Assembly: GCA_905236065.1 (NCBI GenBank)
Contig: CAJONZ010000087.1
Coordinates: 1-64,000, forward strand
Direction of reading: 5' to 3'
From: an uncultured Bacteroidaceae bacterium
GTDB taxonomy: Bacteria > Bacteroidota > Bacteroidia > Bacteroidales > Bacteroidaceae
DNA: 64,000 nt
Part shown: positions 31,601-39,069 of the stretch, in pieces
Layout: every line of letters starts with the position of its first letter
Position numbering within the stretch: position 1 is the first letter of the stretch
Program-made: the position numbers and the translations under genes
Notes under the pieces: model-generated
Databases searched by the model: none
What the model was told of the DNA's origin: nothing
What the model saw: the letters and a program-made list of their open reading frames with translations, nothing else

Positions 31601-34551
31601 GCGCTGTGTATCTTCGAGGCCACTTCGCTGCGAATGTGGTCAGCTGTGTTGAAGTCTGCCTTGCCAAGAATCTTGCCGCCGAGGTCGTTGCCGCCGTATG
31701 TATAGTCGCGGATGTAGGGGAAGCCCTCGCCCACGCTGCCGTCGTCGCCGATGTGTCGTCCGACGTAGGTCTCGGTGTGGCCCAGGATGTCGGCGTTACA
31801 AGAGCCGGCGAAGGTGTCGAACACACGCCCTTTGCCCAGGTTGATGGTGGTATTGCCGCAGATGGGGCCTAAGAAGCCGCCGCCGTAGATAAACTCTGCC
31901 TCGGCCATGTTCTCGCTATGGTCAGCCTGCTTCGACACACCGTCGTAAGGGCCTCTCAGGTTGACGGTACAGCTGTATTTGGGATTGTACTTGTAGGTCT
32001 TCCCATTGAACGTGTAGGGGTCGCCCTCGCCGTCGTCAGATTTGCCGATGACTCCCTCCTCGCTGCCGCCGAATATCTGGAACACGTAACCCTTGTTGAG
32101 GTTGATGGTGGTGCTGCCCCATATTTCGGTCTCCTTACCCTTGCCGCCTCCATAGACGTTCAGGCCCTCGCCAAGTACGTCCATGCCTTGCTCGTCAAGG
32201 ATGACACCTGTGCGCCGTTCTTCAATATGGTAGTCTTCCAGCGCAAAAATATCCTCTCCATAGAGGATGGCTTCGCCCATTTCGTCCTCCTTGACCTTGT
32301 CGAAGAGTACGTTACGGTCCATCAGCGTCGCATTGATATTGAGGGTGATGTTGCCGTTGACGATGCCACTGGTATAGCAGCCGCCATAGATGTTGCCTCC
32401 CTTCAAGCGGCGTTTCAGGTCGGCGGCATCGCTCGTTTCCGTGGTTTTCCCTTCGTCGGGCACCAAAGTGGTTACAGGGGGAGTGTCTTCGCCCGTGGAG
32501 GAGGAGATGGTGTTCCACTCCAGGAGTTTCGACTTGTCATCCTTGTCTTTCCAGCGCATGGGGCGCATCTCCAAACCGGAGAGGTTCAGCGTCAGTTTGT
32601 TGCCACTGGCGTCAGGGTCGCCGATGACACCCCCTACGTATCTGGCGTTGTAGGTGCCTTCTGGGACGATGGCGCTGTTGCAGCCGCCTACCAGCTTTTC
32701 GAAAATGATGACAGAGTGGTTGAAATTAATGGTGCTTAGGCCGTTGGTTTTGATGCTACCCACGTTTCCGCCGCAGTAGAACGAGCCAAAATAGGCCGTG
32801 TATTTTTCATAGTCTGGGTCGAACACCACCTCGGGCTCGATGTCCAGTTCACAGCCCTGCATGTAGGTGGCGAACTGGGTGGGGTCGGCCTTCAGTTCCA
32901 TCTTGTTGAAATCGTAGGAAATCCCCTCTATCGTCACGTTGCCGGCTATCTTGCTCAACAAGGCCTCCCCAATCATGTTTTCACCGTTATTGCCTAAGAA
33001 TACCTTGTCGGCATAGACGTAGGCACCAATCTTCAGCTGGGCTGTGGCCTCACCGTTCTCTGAGCGCAGGGTGGCACTGTTGCCTCCACAATAGACAGAG
33101 CCGCCGATGAAGGTGGGCTTTAACTCCGTTCCAATCAATCGGACGGACACCGCCTCGGCGTTGGGGCGGAACTTGCAAAGGGCTTCTGCCGACTGCTGGC
33201 CCGTAAATGCAGTGCCTTCCGGCAGGCCTAAAATCTCGTTGACATCGTAGAAATAGTCGCCGTAGAGGAGGGTCGATTTCTCGTTGGCATTCTCGGCTGT
33301 CGGCTTGAACAGGGTGTTGTCGGTGTAGGAGTATGATCCGTTTCCACCGCCATAAACGTCGCCGAGGATGCTGCTGTGGATGCCTACGGCGGTGCCGCCA
33401 TAGACGGTGCCGCTGATGTCGTTGCCACCATAGACGTTGTTGATGGTGCCATCGCCGATGTGTACGCGGGCGGCATAGCCTGGGGGGCAGAGCACACCTT
33501 CAATGGTCTCTTCCTGAATGAGTTTCCCTGGGTTTACGTCGGCCATGCGGCAGCCGCCAAAGACGTTGTTTACCTCCATGTCGGCAGATACGATGGGGAG
33601 GTAGAGACCCTTCTCGTAGGTCATGGCTCCACGGTTACCGCCGCTGTAGAGGTTACGTATCATTCCTTTTTTCAGGTGCCAACGGGGACGAATGCTCATT
33701 TCAGCCTTGTTGTTGCCGCCGAAGACACGCGAGAACTGGTAGTCGGGACTCGTGGCCACGTTCGCGCCGATACCACCCGCACCGCCTAGTTCGTAGATAC
33801 CCATGTTCAAGAGGCGCTGGTTGGTCAGCTTGCTGATGGGCTTGTTTTCCCCATCTTTTTTGAAGGAGCCGTCCTCGTTCCTCTCATAGATGTTAAAGGT
33901 AACCGCACTCGCATTGTCAATGCAGATGTCGGTGGCCTCTGTAACCGTTGCGTTGTTGCCGCCGCCGTAGAGTAGCACGCAAGAGCCGCCGCGCATCTCA
34001 ATGTAAGCTTTCCCCACTTCGGGGCGAACCATGCCCTTGTAGGGACTGTCGTCCGAAACGTAGTCATAGTCGCCGTTGCCGCCGCCGAACAATTGCCCGA
34101 TGTAGGCACAATAGGGCTGCGTGGTGGCAGGGGCTCCCGGTTCGGGGTCGGTGACGGCCTCAGTCCTCTCTTTCGTGGTGAGTACGAAGGAGTTGTAAGT
34201 ATGGTCAATGCCGTTTTCTGTGGTTTCCGTCAGTCCGGCGGGGAAGTTGATGGCGTCCGTGCCGATGGTTCCTGCAATGTCGTTGCCGCCATACACGTAG
34301 TTGATGAGGATGTCGCCACTCATGTGTTCGCCGTCGATGTTGACGAACGACCACCCGCCGACGTTGGCTTGCCGCGCCCCTCCAAAGACACTGCCGTCGA
34401 TGTCGGCAGAGCGAATCACCACGCTGGAGTTGCCACTCGTCGGGCCTTCATTACCACCGCCATACACGTTGCCGCCAATGAGTATCTGTCCCTGCACTGC
34501 CGTGGCAATGAGGAACATCATCAAACTTACTATGTGTGCTCTAATCTTCAT
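22603..34551 (-). CDS. Giant (3982 aa) surface Gly-rich solenoid-like protein with a second repeat type, GLUG-like region and T9SS type A-like C-terminal sorting domain
   Basis: Signal peptide MKIRAHIVSLMMFLIATAVQGQ followed at once by GGNVYGGGNEG...; C-terminus LNIYTKRKKIVVVSSLSEATEVRIINTAGITLTRFRIEPGEAIETPVPMSGVFIVRTDDGKYQKKIAVK*. Confidence 0.85.
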   Translation of the reverse strand: MKIRAHIVSLMMFLIATAVQGQILIGGNVYGGGNEGPTSGNSSVVIRSADIDGSVFGGARQANVGGWSFVNIDGEHMSGDILINYVYGGNDIAGTIGTDAINFPAGLTETTENGIDHTYNSFVLTTKERTEAVTDPEPGAPATTQPYCAYIGQLFGGGNGDYDYVSDDSPYKGMVRPEVGKAYIEMRGGSCVLLYGGGNNATVTEATDICIDNASAVTFNIYERNEDGSFKKDGENKPISKLTNQRLLNMGIYELGGAGGIGANVATSPDYQFSRVFGGNNKAEMSIRPRWHLKKGMIRNLYSGGNRGAMTYEKGLYLPIVSADMEVNNVFGGCRMADVNPGKLIQEETIEGVLCPPGYAARVHIGDGTINNVYGGNDISGTVYGGTAVGIHSSILGDVYGGGNGSYSYTDNTLFKPTAENANEKSTLLYGDYFYDVNEILGLPEGTAFTGQQSAEALCKFRPNAEAVSVRLIGTELKPTFIGGSVYCGGNSATLRSENGEATAQLKIGAYVYADKVFLGNNGENMIGEALLSKIAGNVTIEGISYDFNKMELKADPTQFATYMQGCELDIEPEVVFDPDYEKYTAYFGSFYCGGNVGSIKTNGLSTINFNHSVIIFEKLVGGCNSAIVPEGTYNARYVGGVIGDPDASGNKLTLNLSGLEMRPMRWKDKDDKSKLLEWNTISSSTGEDTPPVTTLVPDEGKTTETSDAADLKRRLKGGNIYGGCYTSGIVNGNITLNINATLMDRNVLFDKVKEDEMGEAILYGEDIFALEDYHIEERRTGVILDEQGMDVLGEGLNVYGGGKGKETEIWGSTTINLNKGYVFQIFGGSEEGVIGKSDDGEGDPYTFNGKTYKYNPKYSCTVNLRGPYDGVSKQADHSENMAEAEFIYGGGFLGPICGNTTINLGKGRVFDTFAGSCNADILGHTETYVGRHIGDDGSVGEGFPYIRDYTYGGNDLGGKILGKADFNTADHIRSEVASKIHSADVAKNVSAYMEYTQGRAEGIFGGCYGTYDYKDETYRAYFDEDGSAQEGYSKPRMGAAFVNFRPTLSSALKSNPNNKVNLVYGAGQGYPADADRDVMQERSYILIDIPQEMENYQHMDVFGAGAWSGLGMSKSPEAAKAAPETVSAVIDLIRGQIAAAYGGSYQEGVTRRTVVNVPTGSTIQIGSIFGGAYGTNTYCPCDVYESNVNWHSADAVLRCDPLRIDESTEKEVGDDRLTGAIYGGNNNERRTVYGHILIDAPMKQRHWKYGMTLGTAYGAGHGANTWAEYTEILLNNGAQVYEVYGGGQAGKVHNAESVQTYMDLPTPTYTWPAGTAKAGEPLSDEDWKAAWVLGGGYDPQPIIDPGTGNPVIDPITKKPKITTYWENTNTNLANELARVAEMDDRDFGDLSEEDLALVHYKYCTNVIINKGATVENYAYGGGLGEDAVVAGTTYIALLGGTVKKDIYAAGTSGAVQDLHGAKDYSSENRSGFMASANAYIAGGTVRNVYGGGWKGSVGRHKKTVTIEGKDVEVDADIHDPATNDIGGETHVVIGIRRDQSDADLLAEMRKVKADATLADYGFYCGLPTVQRNAYGGGEGGAVYGKAYLTLNNGYIGYAYNTDTEKFEEKINDETYFENEKYAGDNRLRDCGNVFGGGYDARSSVDESYITIWGGEIRGSLHGGGEIATIGRGSTKESGAANHVREFQEIYKVGKTHIEMYNGHVGRNVFGGGKGYNLLGYGSNSDLYTDGYTFGQTEVYIHGGEVGTEAGMAEGYGNVFGGGDLGYVYSKGYENAKTKADKANGVTTGSPGHYYYYYNDGTGDHLIEDCKVVIAPYLQIKADGTNVSYNNREYKPYEYVPTDYLNTLPKNKADAKWTNLVTEDAKGERGVQIHNAVFGGGNVASNTDTHYANATTVYGNTTATLYDVYHRDFITVGTEHVGGLYGGGNLSMVDGYRELNVTNYGTDYYNLQSRITLQEYHNLSNRERAYFKLEYECVTEYTVGSKTYHVGDKISEEDYHKLDTTHKSETYWKQYGFCSIYAGRLLNTIQRADLCGVYGSRMVLQGAKDRVAEVGEKVDYTINRVGELSLNKQVSLAGDTGDDAVHGNYFGIYSIVHYLGNMTSDVRFVSKYIDQDGIEDPSKSFYTYKEPQPKGTWRNRGTCHNQVALASGVFLELTTENSTPEHKDYGYITGVVELDLINVKREIEGGGFVYAKNEHRLPVFYEDMDYVILSEYNQDKDGVRDAAKTFKRYRYAADAKPVNAESWPASGGFVAETGKEYTEKEIQTSGNFIHHSKRIVDDCYPVNNRYLMADDGRSEAHYWYIKGSVYVYDQVVSAYTGSATAYSKTVHLPLTITAAANGQLKLLNVKPNRYAYYYKTGGVIGTGENAEDKKVWVNQQADAYELNDVITWWDWQNLPESEQAFFVEETYVNCMACQVDGVKYSTGEYVMLPTDITAFKAANHTITDYEGNELTDKDGNKYTTNAALIDDLFRSSNNVSHNTGYVLTFDMDTPEVWNDYYTVTTDTEGHVNEKIKASEYKTLLKNAADEAARQAIIDGYTEGPTFSPKETKVLGHRQYTEGQILTEAEYDQIDGSDTDAHKEYFETAYVANRTIRYTYTYQDENDQNVSVVKTINPGTAISQSEYNSLTAEEKTAFAVARVCAKTVKLAEEKYLIKGDLLSDTEIATLKTTYSSLSSEIDDAMTNAYICTKDEECGGRKYLSNTNYSAIQSWCSLSETDRAYFTFNYDALNLLADPNYSVDPDSNDDAKSTKTAYHQPYSDEVSVEYRAVFKATSDKTSYTYNNGTITLTDGQSMTNTDFETYVRNDKRYYTHVNRISDFYTIDDETYFYVANKNFVYDGTPYGTGQVVSHDVYQHRTSDVDQVVPTQNADKFYYCYEAHEEGNTSVAKGTQISEDAYKALTDDQKYFVIQGKEPEETTTLYVTRESDIKDVTKEKIITVVYQYTYYETDDDGDIRLTNELHVVNVHLQLESGVPTIGTLENPPTVLPGNAVGLKAPEVTPGAYEVLTNGWEIFDNKDDADHHRNGVPFTNNSTPVYWYQNRDHYIAFYSKTYLGKTYSNYVPLSVANYHDLADIMERHKDNHLYIDRADVDRPCKIYINNYSTLPDDDARKGKNGLDELKALYDLSIGTSMDDHTALGSYINGCSNLDIILRTDLDHSGSDWTSIGASTCFGGTLHGDGHTISGLTQSLFNKLCGNVYNLGVTGSFAGAGVAETGEGYVENCWVKTTGTPTAGTKAVFGNPSRLEGTQLVNCYYPENNAYSETPHDRGNARKMPEKAFYDGEVAYNLNGFYLNKRYYDHNTEWEGTKNEYDYILANADGTLPQNAESTQAVTTLTSYPSGYAVYLPQSTRLTPRLGYVEHRYYDGDFRYADGTIPETFNIRRQEHEYIDDEDDKAIDITWAPIWPDDYLFFGQKLTYGHVEGHTHQPLPAVINKIEGRLLTNALDNRVFRAPAYFQNSHIQVAHFNPNAVFAKENSDQTLSVHKNMTAIDFTGGNGDVSGGYKQGILTTAPYNHVENGAFFPPLLDDNGLTSFRNIGLTKNLLAYTMTTTDAAKKTDAVVSDILHDFPYEETNTETYRTVAPWDTYAHWKNAHGHWVQWTETGSKYIAQNDHLLIDKQDFNAPIAYTFEEDKRMWYQRQPGNFVSRATGWEGISIPFKAEIVTTQQKGELTHFYKGSTYGHEYWLREFKGGTTEGSVFKASFQFPDPNGEDGKKTYTNTFLWDYYYSFNGYDDENLDDYQENDAVNTYYKDAREYAAYPRLTEGTPYLIGFPSETYYEFDLSGRFTPLHTSTPVPEKLDAQVITFASKTGIGISVSDTELEAKAVTFDGYTYRPSYLNKNISDAYTLKSDGSQYEKIDAGDTDNVGAFRPYFVVSGGGGKQRYTRSIVFSYEPSELKGHDDRDLDDEQVGSLNIYTKRKKIVVVSSLSEATEVRIINTAGITLTRFRIEPGEAIETPVPMSGVFIVRTDDGKYQKKIAVK

Positions 34552-34585
34552 TTAGGTGAGGGGTTATGGGGTGAGAGGTGAGGGG

Positions 34586-35635
34586 TTATGGTTTGATTGT
34601 CGGGTCTTGTGCATCGGAATCATCCAACACATAGACATAGGTGGAATTGATGGAAATCTTGACCGTCCGCTTCTGTCCGTACGTCAGTCCGCCAATGCGC
34701 GTCAGGCGGTTCTCTGCCGTGCGGTCTTTACTGATCAGCTTCGTGCCGTCGGAAGTATAGATGTCGTAACGGCAGGTCAATGTCAGATAGTCAGCTTCCG
34801 TGAACACAGGGGCGAACTGGGCATCGACCAGGCTTGCGTAGCTAGTTGTCAGCCACTGTCCTTGTTCTTTCAAATAGATGATCTGCTCTTGGTTGCCGCT
34901 AGTGGAGATCCAGCCAACATTCGTGATGGGGTTTTCGCCCGTGTCGTTGCCTCTGACTTGCAGGTGGGCACTGACCGTCTCCACTTGGTGGGTCGTAAGC
35001 CTTATCTCCTTCAGCTTGATTTTCCTCAGTGTGCTGTACTCGGCATCCACCTTGAACTGGAAGTCGAGGCCGGCATAGAAGTGGTCGAACAGCAGGTAGA
35101 TATAGTTGCCGTTGGCCGATGTCTCTCCCACGTAGTCGAACTTCCCGCGTCGGATGTCCGTACCGCCGATGGGCCCCGTGTCCTTGTCGCCTTGCAGTAC
35201 ACCCGTGATGACGCAGGGGTCGTTACCGACCAGCGGACTTAGGTTGTTCAGCGTCAGGTTAATGCCATTGTCTGTGTACGCGACGCTATGATTGGTGCCC
35301 GCCTTCTGCATGTAGCCATAGACTTTATACGACTTGCCTGCCTCCAGTTCGAGGGAAGAGCGCCATTTCCCACTTGTGCGGTCGTAATTCAGCGTACCCG
35401 CGGTTTCCTGTTCGCCCGAAGTTAGGAACAGCTCGATTTGCATGTTTTCGTCCGGCACAAGGGCCTCATAGCCAGGAGGCAAGGCACGAGTAGTCCCTTG
35501 CTCCACATCTTTGAATGCCTGGACGTATGGCACGACATATACTTCCGTCACCTTTTCCGGCTCCGGAGTCTCATCTGCCGTGCATCCAACCAGTAGCACT
35601 GCTATCAGGAAATATATATAGCGTTTAAACATCAT
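34586..35635 (-). CDS. Mfa2/FimB-like fimbrial anchor lipoprotein
   Basis: Lipobox LLVGC; LYLLFDHFYAGLDFQFKV-type segment and SINSTYVYVLDD-type ending; adjacent to a fimbrillin-like gene. Confidence 0.6.
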   Translation of the reverse strand: MMFKRYIYFLIAVLLVGCTADETPEPEKVTEVYVVPYVQAFKDVEQGTTRALPPGYEALVPDENMQIELFLTSGEQETAGTLNYDRTSGKWRSSLELEAGKSYKVYGYMQKAGTNHSVAYTDNGINLTLNNLSPLVGNDPCVITGVLQGDKDTGPIGGTDIRRGKFDYVGETSANGNYIYLLFDHFYAGLDFQFKVDAEYSTLRKIKLKEIRLTTHQVETVSAHLQVRGNDTGENPITNVGWISTSGNQEQIIYLKEQGQWLTTSYASLVDAQFAPVFTEADYLTLTCRYDIYTSDGTKLISKDRTAENRLTRIGGLTYGQKRTVKISINSTYVYVLDDSDAQDPTIKP

Positions 35636-35638
35636 TCT

Positions 35639-36883
35639 TTACCAATTATACACCTCATGTTCCAGGTCTTCGGCCTGTTCCCAAGGGCCGGTGGCCATCT
35701 GCACACCGTCAATCAGGAAGCCTTCCACCTCGGGCTCTGTGCCCGTTCCACCAATCCAGGCGTTGATATACAGGTGCTTGCCGTGCTGGTAACCCTGTGG
35801 GTAGTCGCTCAGTGTGAAGGTATGGGTGCGGGCGTTCGACAGCGGCTCCTCGCCGCCACTGACCGTCACTGTGAATTCTATGGAAATCTGCGCCGTCTGC
35901 AAGTGCCCGTAAAGATGTTCCGGGATGAAGAACACGCCGTGGCCGGTGTCTGTCCAAGGCTCCACCGTTTCTTGCTCGGTGGTGCGGTGGTACAGGGTGG
36001 CGGGCAGTCCTTCCGTCAGCGTGACCGACCGCACGGTGGTCGTGGTTCCGTCCTGCAATTGCCAGTTCGGGTCGTCGGTCTCATTCCAAAGCACCAGCCG
36101 TCCCCGCTCGGTCAAGGTGTAGTCAAGGCTCACCTTCGTGAGCTGAACCGTCATTTCCGTATAGCCATGAGCCGTCCATTGTTCCTGGAGCCAGGTGACA
36201 AAGTCGCCGCCACATCGCAGGGTGACACGGTCGCCGATGCATCCCAAGGCATGGTAGAAAATCATCAACAGGTGCTCGTTGACGGCCTGCTTTTTCTGGT
36301 CGAGCAACGGTCGGGCATAGAGCAAATCTACCTGGCTGTTGACATCTGGGTGCAGCCGGTATTCAAGCCAGGGGTTTCCCTTCTCTTTCTGCGTGCTGAA
36401 GCGATACAGGCACACGTCGGGCGCACTGCGGTAGGGAGCGTAGCCCATGAAACTTACGTAGTGCGGAATTTCGCCCGTGTTGATGTTCGGATTGATGTTT
36501 CCCTTTCCGTTGGGCCAGTATTTCACAGGGGAATAGACCCACGCATCCTTATCTTCGCTCCACGACACATGCTCGTTGTACATGTAATCGGGATTGACGT
36601 TGCTTTCCAGGTATCTGTACAGACCCGTGTAGCAGGCATATACGCCAAAGCCACCGGCGTCCTTGAGGGCATTAGTGCTGTTAATAGCATTAAAGGCGCG
36701 GGTGCTTCCAACGCCATCATCAGCCATGCTTGCCGTAAAAACTACGGCATCTTCGGGACTTGGTTCCAGTCCCTCGTTGTCGTTAGCACAGGCCGCAAAC
36801 AACAGGCAGGCTGCTATATATACAACACTTATTTTTAACTTGTCTTCAAACGTACACTGCATAGCATCCATTATAGCATCCAC
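35639..36883 (-). CDS. Fimbrillin-family (Mfa-like) lipoprotein
   Basis: Lipoprotein signal LLFAACAND; STRAFNAIN...FGVYACYTG...WSEDKDAWVYSPVKYWPN...VSFMGYAPY is typical of Bacteroidales fimbrillins. Confidence 0.8.
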   Translation of the reverse strand: MDAIMDAMQCTFEDKLKISVVYIAACLLFAACANDNEGLEPSPEDAVVFTASMADDGVGSTRAFNAINSTNALKDAGGFGVYACYTGLYRYLESNVNPDYMYNEHVSWSEDKDAWVYSPVKYWPNGKGNINPNINTGEIPHYVSFMGYAPYRSAPDVCLYRFSTQKEKGNPWLEYRLHPDVNSQVDLLYARPLLDQKKQAVNEHLLMIFYHALGCIGDRVTLRCGGDFVTWLQEQWTAHGYTEMTVQLTKVSLDYTLTERGRLVLWNETDDPNWQLQDGTTTTVRSVTLTEGLPATLYHRTTEQETVEPWTDTGHGVFFIPEHLYGHLQTAQISIEFTVTVSGGEEPLSNARTHTFTLSDYPQGYQHGKHLYINAWIGGTGTEPEVEGFLIDGVQMATGPWEQAEDLEHEVYNW

Positions 36884-36938
36884 TGCACTTCGTGCAATCG
36901 TTGGGGGGATAACAAATTAAACATAATCAACAGAGCGG

Positions 36939-36946
36939 CAAAGTTA
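36939..36946 (-). promoter_or_regulatory. Candidate -7 box (TAACTTTG) for the fimbrillin-giant locus
   Basis: Minus-strand TAACTTTG about 55 nt upstream of the 36883 start. Confidence 0.5.
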
Positions 36947-37010
36947 CACATATTTAATAATATCCCCATAATTTTTTAAGCTTTTTTTACAAAAAGCGGA
37001 TTAAAAAGCA

Positions 37011-37047
37011 CAAAACCGCCGGGGCATCGCTATGGATGTCCCGGCGG
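37011..37047 (-). terminator. Rho-independent terminator after the AAA/PD-(D/E)XK gene
   Basis: 12-bp hairpin ccgccggggcat/atgtcccggcgg (one mismatch) followed on the minus strand by a T-run. Confidence 0.7.
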
Positions 37048-37070
37048 ATATTCATGTCTTCGGGGAGATT

Positions 37071-38681
37071 TTACCCCTGTTTTACGGCCTTCCAGTCGGT
37101 GATGTTGCGCTCCTCGCTGGAGAAACTGATGCCGACTTTGATGATGGGGCGACCGTCCAGCGCGTACTTGTCGGCATAGCCCTTGCGGTCAATCTGGTCG
37201 AGGGCGGCATCCACCGTGTCGTTATACTTGATTTCCATCACGTAGATACCCTTCGGCATGAACATCGTAAGGTCGCTGCAACCCTTGGCTGTCGGCTCCT
37301 TGGCGCGGATGTTGGCACCGAAGGCCGTGAGCAAGGTGTAGAGCAGTGCGTGGTAGTAGTGCTCGTTTTTATTATCCTTCTCCCACTGGTAAGGCACACC
37401 GGCATAGAATGTCTTGATGGCGGCGATGAACGGCACGAGGTCGTCGTCGCGGCGGAACACCTTGAAGGCCCTGACCAGGCTTGTCTCTGTGGGACGGCTG
37501 CCCCATGAGGCGGTGACGTGTTTGTAGAGGCACTGCGCAAAGCCTTGGCGCACCTCTTGATTGGGGAAGCCTAGACGGAACTCTTTGAATTCGCGGTCGT
37601 AGTCCTTGATGGTCAGGTAGCCACTCTGGTAGAGGATGGGCAGTGGATCGTCGAAGGTCTGGAACGGCTGGTCGAACATGGTGCTGTCGTAGGTCTCGTC
37701 CTCGATGGCGGTGGTATCTACGGGCGGCATCTGTGCCAGCAGGTTGAGCAGGGCGCCGCTGGTGCCGCGGTCGAACCAGTAGTCTGTGACGTCACCGGAA
37801 AAGAAAGCGTTGACCAGACTGAAAGGGTTGTACATGTCTTGCATCGCATGGCTGAAATGGTAGCCGTCGTAGTGGGCTTTCATCTGCGCGAACATGTCCT
37901 CGAAAGTGGTATGGTTGCGCTCGGCCATCAGTTCGATGTCGGGACGCATCTGCGTGAGTAACTCCTCCTCGCTGATGCCACAGAGGCTCTCATAAGCAGG
38001 ATTCATCGAGATGTTGTTCAGGTTGTTAAGCTTCGAGAAGATGCCCATCTGCGAAAACTTCGAGATGCCGGTGATGAAGGCGAATTGCAGGTGATCGTCC
38101 TCGGCCTTCAGCGGGCCGAACACGTTCTGAAACCGTTGGCGGGCCTGCGCCACCTTTTCGTCGTCGCCTAAAGCATGGAGGATGAAATTGTCGTATTCAT
38201 CGACGAGCACCACCAAGCGTTTGCCAGTTTCCTTGTGCAGGGTGCGCATCAGGTTCACCATGCGGACGTTGGCGTCTTCTGATGGTGGTGTGATGTTGTA
38301 CTCTTGTTCGTAGCTTCTCAGCGTGAAATCAATCAGCGTGTCAAGTTGCTCGATGGTCGTGAGGTCGCCCGCACTGAAGTCGAACTTTATCACAGGGTAT
38401 TTCTCCCATTTCCAGTCCGTTGTGGCGATGAACAGCTGCGGCTGCTCAATGCCGTAGTCCGTGGTGAACGCCTCGAACAACTCGCGGCGGCCTTCGAACA
38501 CGGCTGCCAATGTCGAGACGAGCAGTGACTTGCCGAAGCGACGGGGACGACTCAAGAAGTAGGGCTTGCCCTCGGTAATCATCTTGTAGATGAGTGGGGT
38601 CTTGTCGATATAGAGGTATCCGTCCTGACGAATGCTCTCGAAGCTCTGGATGCCTACGGGGTACTTTCTTTTCATTGCCAT
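37071..38681 (-). CDS. AAA-ATPase-like / PD-(D/E)XK nuclease superfamily protein
   Basis: PVGIQSFESIRQDGYLYIDKTPLIYKMI...FLSRPRRFGKSLLVSTL at N-terminus; C-terminal GIYVMEIKYNDTVDAALDQIDRKGYADKY. Confidence 0.9.
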   Translation of the reverse strand: MAMKRKYPVGIQSFESIRQDGYLYIDKTPLIYKMITEGKPYFLSRPRRFGKSLLVSTLAAVFEGRRELFEAFTTDYGIEQPQLFIATTDWKWEKYPVIKFDFSAGDLTTIEQLDTLIDFTLRSYEQEYNITPPSEDANVRMVNLMRTLHKETGKRLVVLVDEYDNFILHALGDDEKVAQARQRFQNVFGPLKAEDDHLQFAFITGISKFSQMGIFSKLNNLNNISMNPAYESLCGISEEELLTQMRPDIELMAERNHTTFEDMFAQMKAHYDGYHFSHAMQDMYNPFSLVNAFFSGDVTDYWFDRGTSGALLNLLAQMPPVDTTAIEDETYDSTMFDQPFQTFDDPLPILYQSGYLTIKDYDREFKEFRLGFPNQEVRQGFAQCLYKHVTASWGSRPTETSLVRAFKVFRRDDDLVPFIAAIKTFYAGVPYQWEKDNKNEHYYHALLYTLLTAFGANIRAKEPTAKGCSDLTMFMPKGIYVMEIKYNDTVDAALDQIDRKGYADKYALDGRPIIKVGISFSSEERNITDWKAVKQG

Positions 38682-38706
38682 ACGCCTTTATGAACTTTTT
38701 GGTGCG

Positions 38707-38714
38707 CAAAGATA
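38707..38714 (-). promoter_or_regulatory. Candidate -7 box (TATCTTTG) for the AAA/PD-(D/E)XK gene
   Basis: Minus-strand TATCTTTG about 25 nt upstream of the start. Confidence 0.5.
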
Positions 38715-38837
38715 GTCAATTTAAATGATTATCCACAAGAATACCACCAATTTTTAAAGTTCCGCTGAGCTCTTAGGTTCTGTGTAACCGAAAAAAAAGT
38801 CTCACTTTCTGTGCATAGATAGAAAAGGAAAACAGCA

Positions 38838-38986
38838 CTGAATTTTTCTTCACGCTTCGGTGAAAAAGATTATTCTCGTCGCCATATTTTTTATTCTCGC
38901 CGAGAATATTAAATATATCGTCGTCATATTTTTTATTCTCGTCGAGAATATTTATTTGTAGTTTGGCGTGGAAAAAGTTTTATCCC
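38838..38986. repeat. 149-bp dispersed intergenic palindromic element, copy B
   Basis: Aligns with 4681..4829 over its full length; contains ttattctcgYcgagaatat palindromes. Confidence 0.85.
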
Positions 38987-39053
38987 TTCGTGAGAAAATT
39001 TATACGATTCGTAAAGAAATCGGTCGTATCTTTGCGGATAATCAGATTTTTTA

Positions 39054-39061
39054 TACCTTTG
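39054..39061 (+). promoter_or_regulatory. Candidate -7 box (TACCTTTG) upstream of cobJ-cbiC; a second TATCTTTG lies at 39027..39034
   Basis: TATACCTTTGCAACCAATATG places the motif 9 nt before the ATG. Confidence 0.45.
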
Positions 39062-39069
39062 CAACCAAT

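Noticed and set aside
6190-34551. CRISPR-like appearance of dozens of similar short DNA units (ccaccgccatagac...)
   Set aside because: Units are coding (YGGG turns), not identical, and spacing is irregular; no Cas genes.
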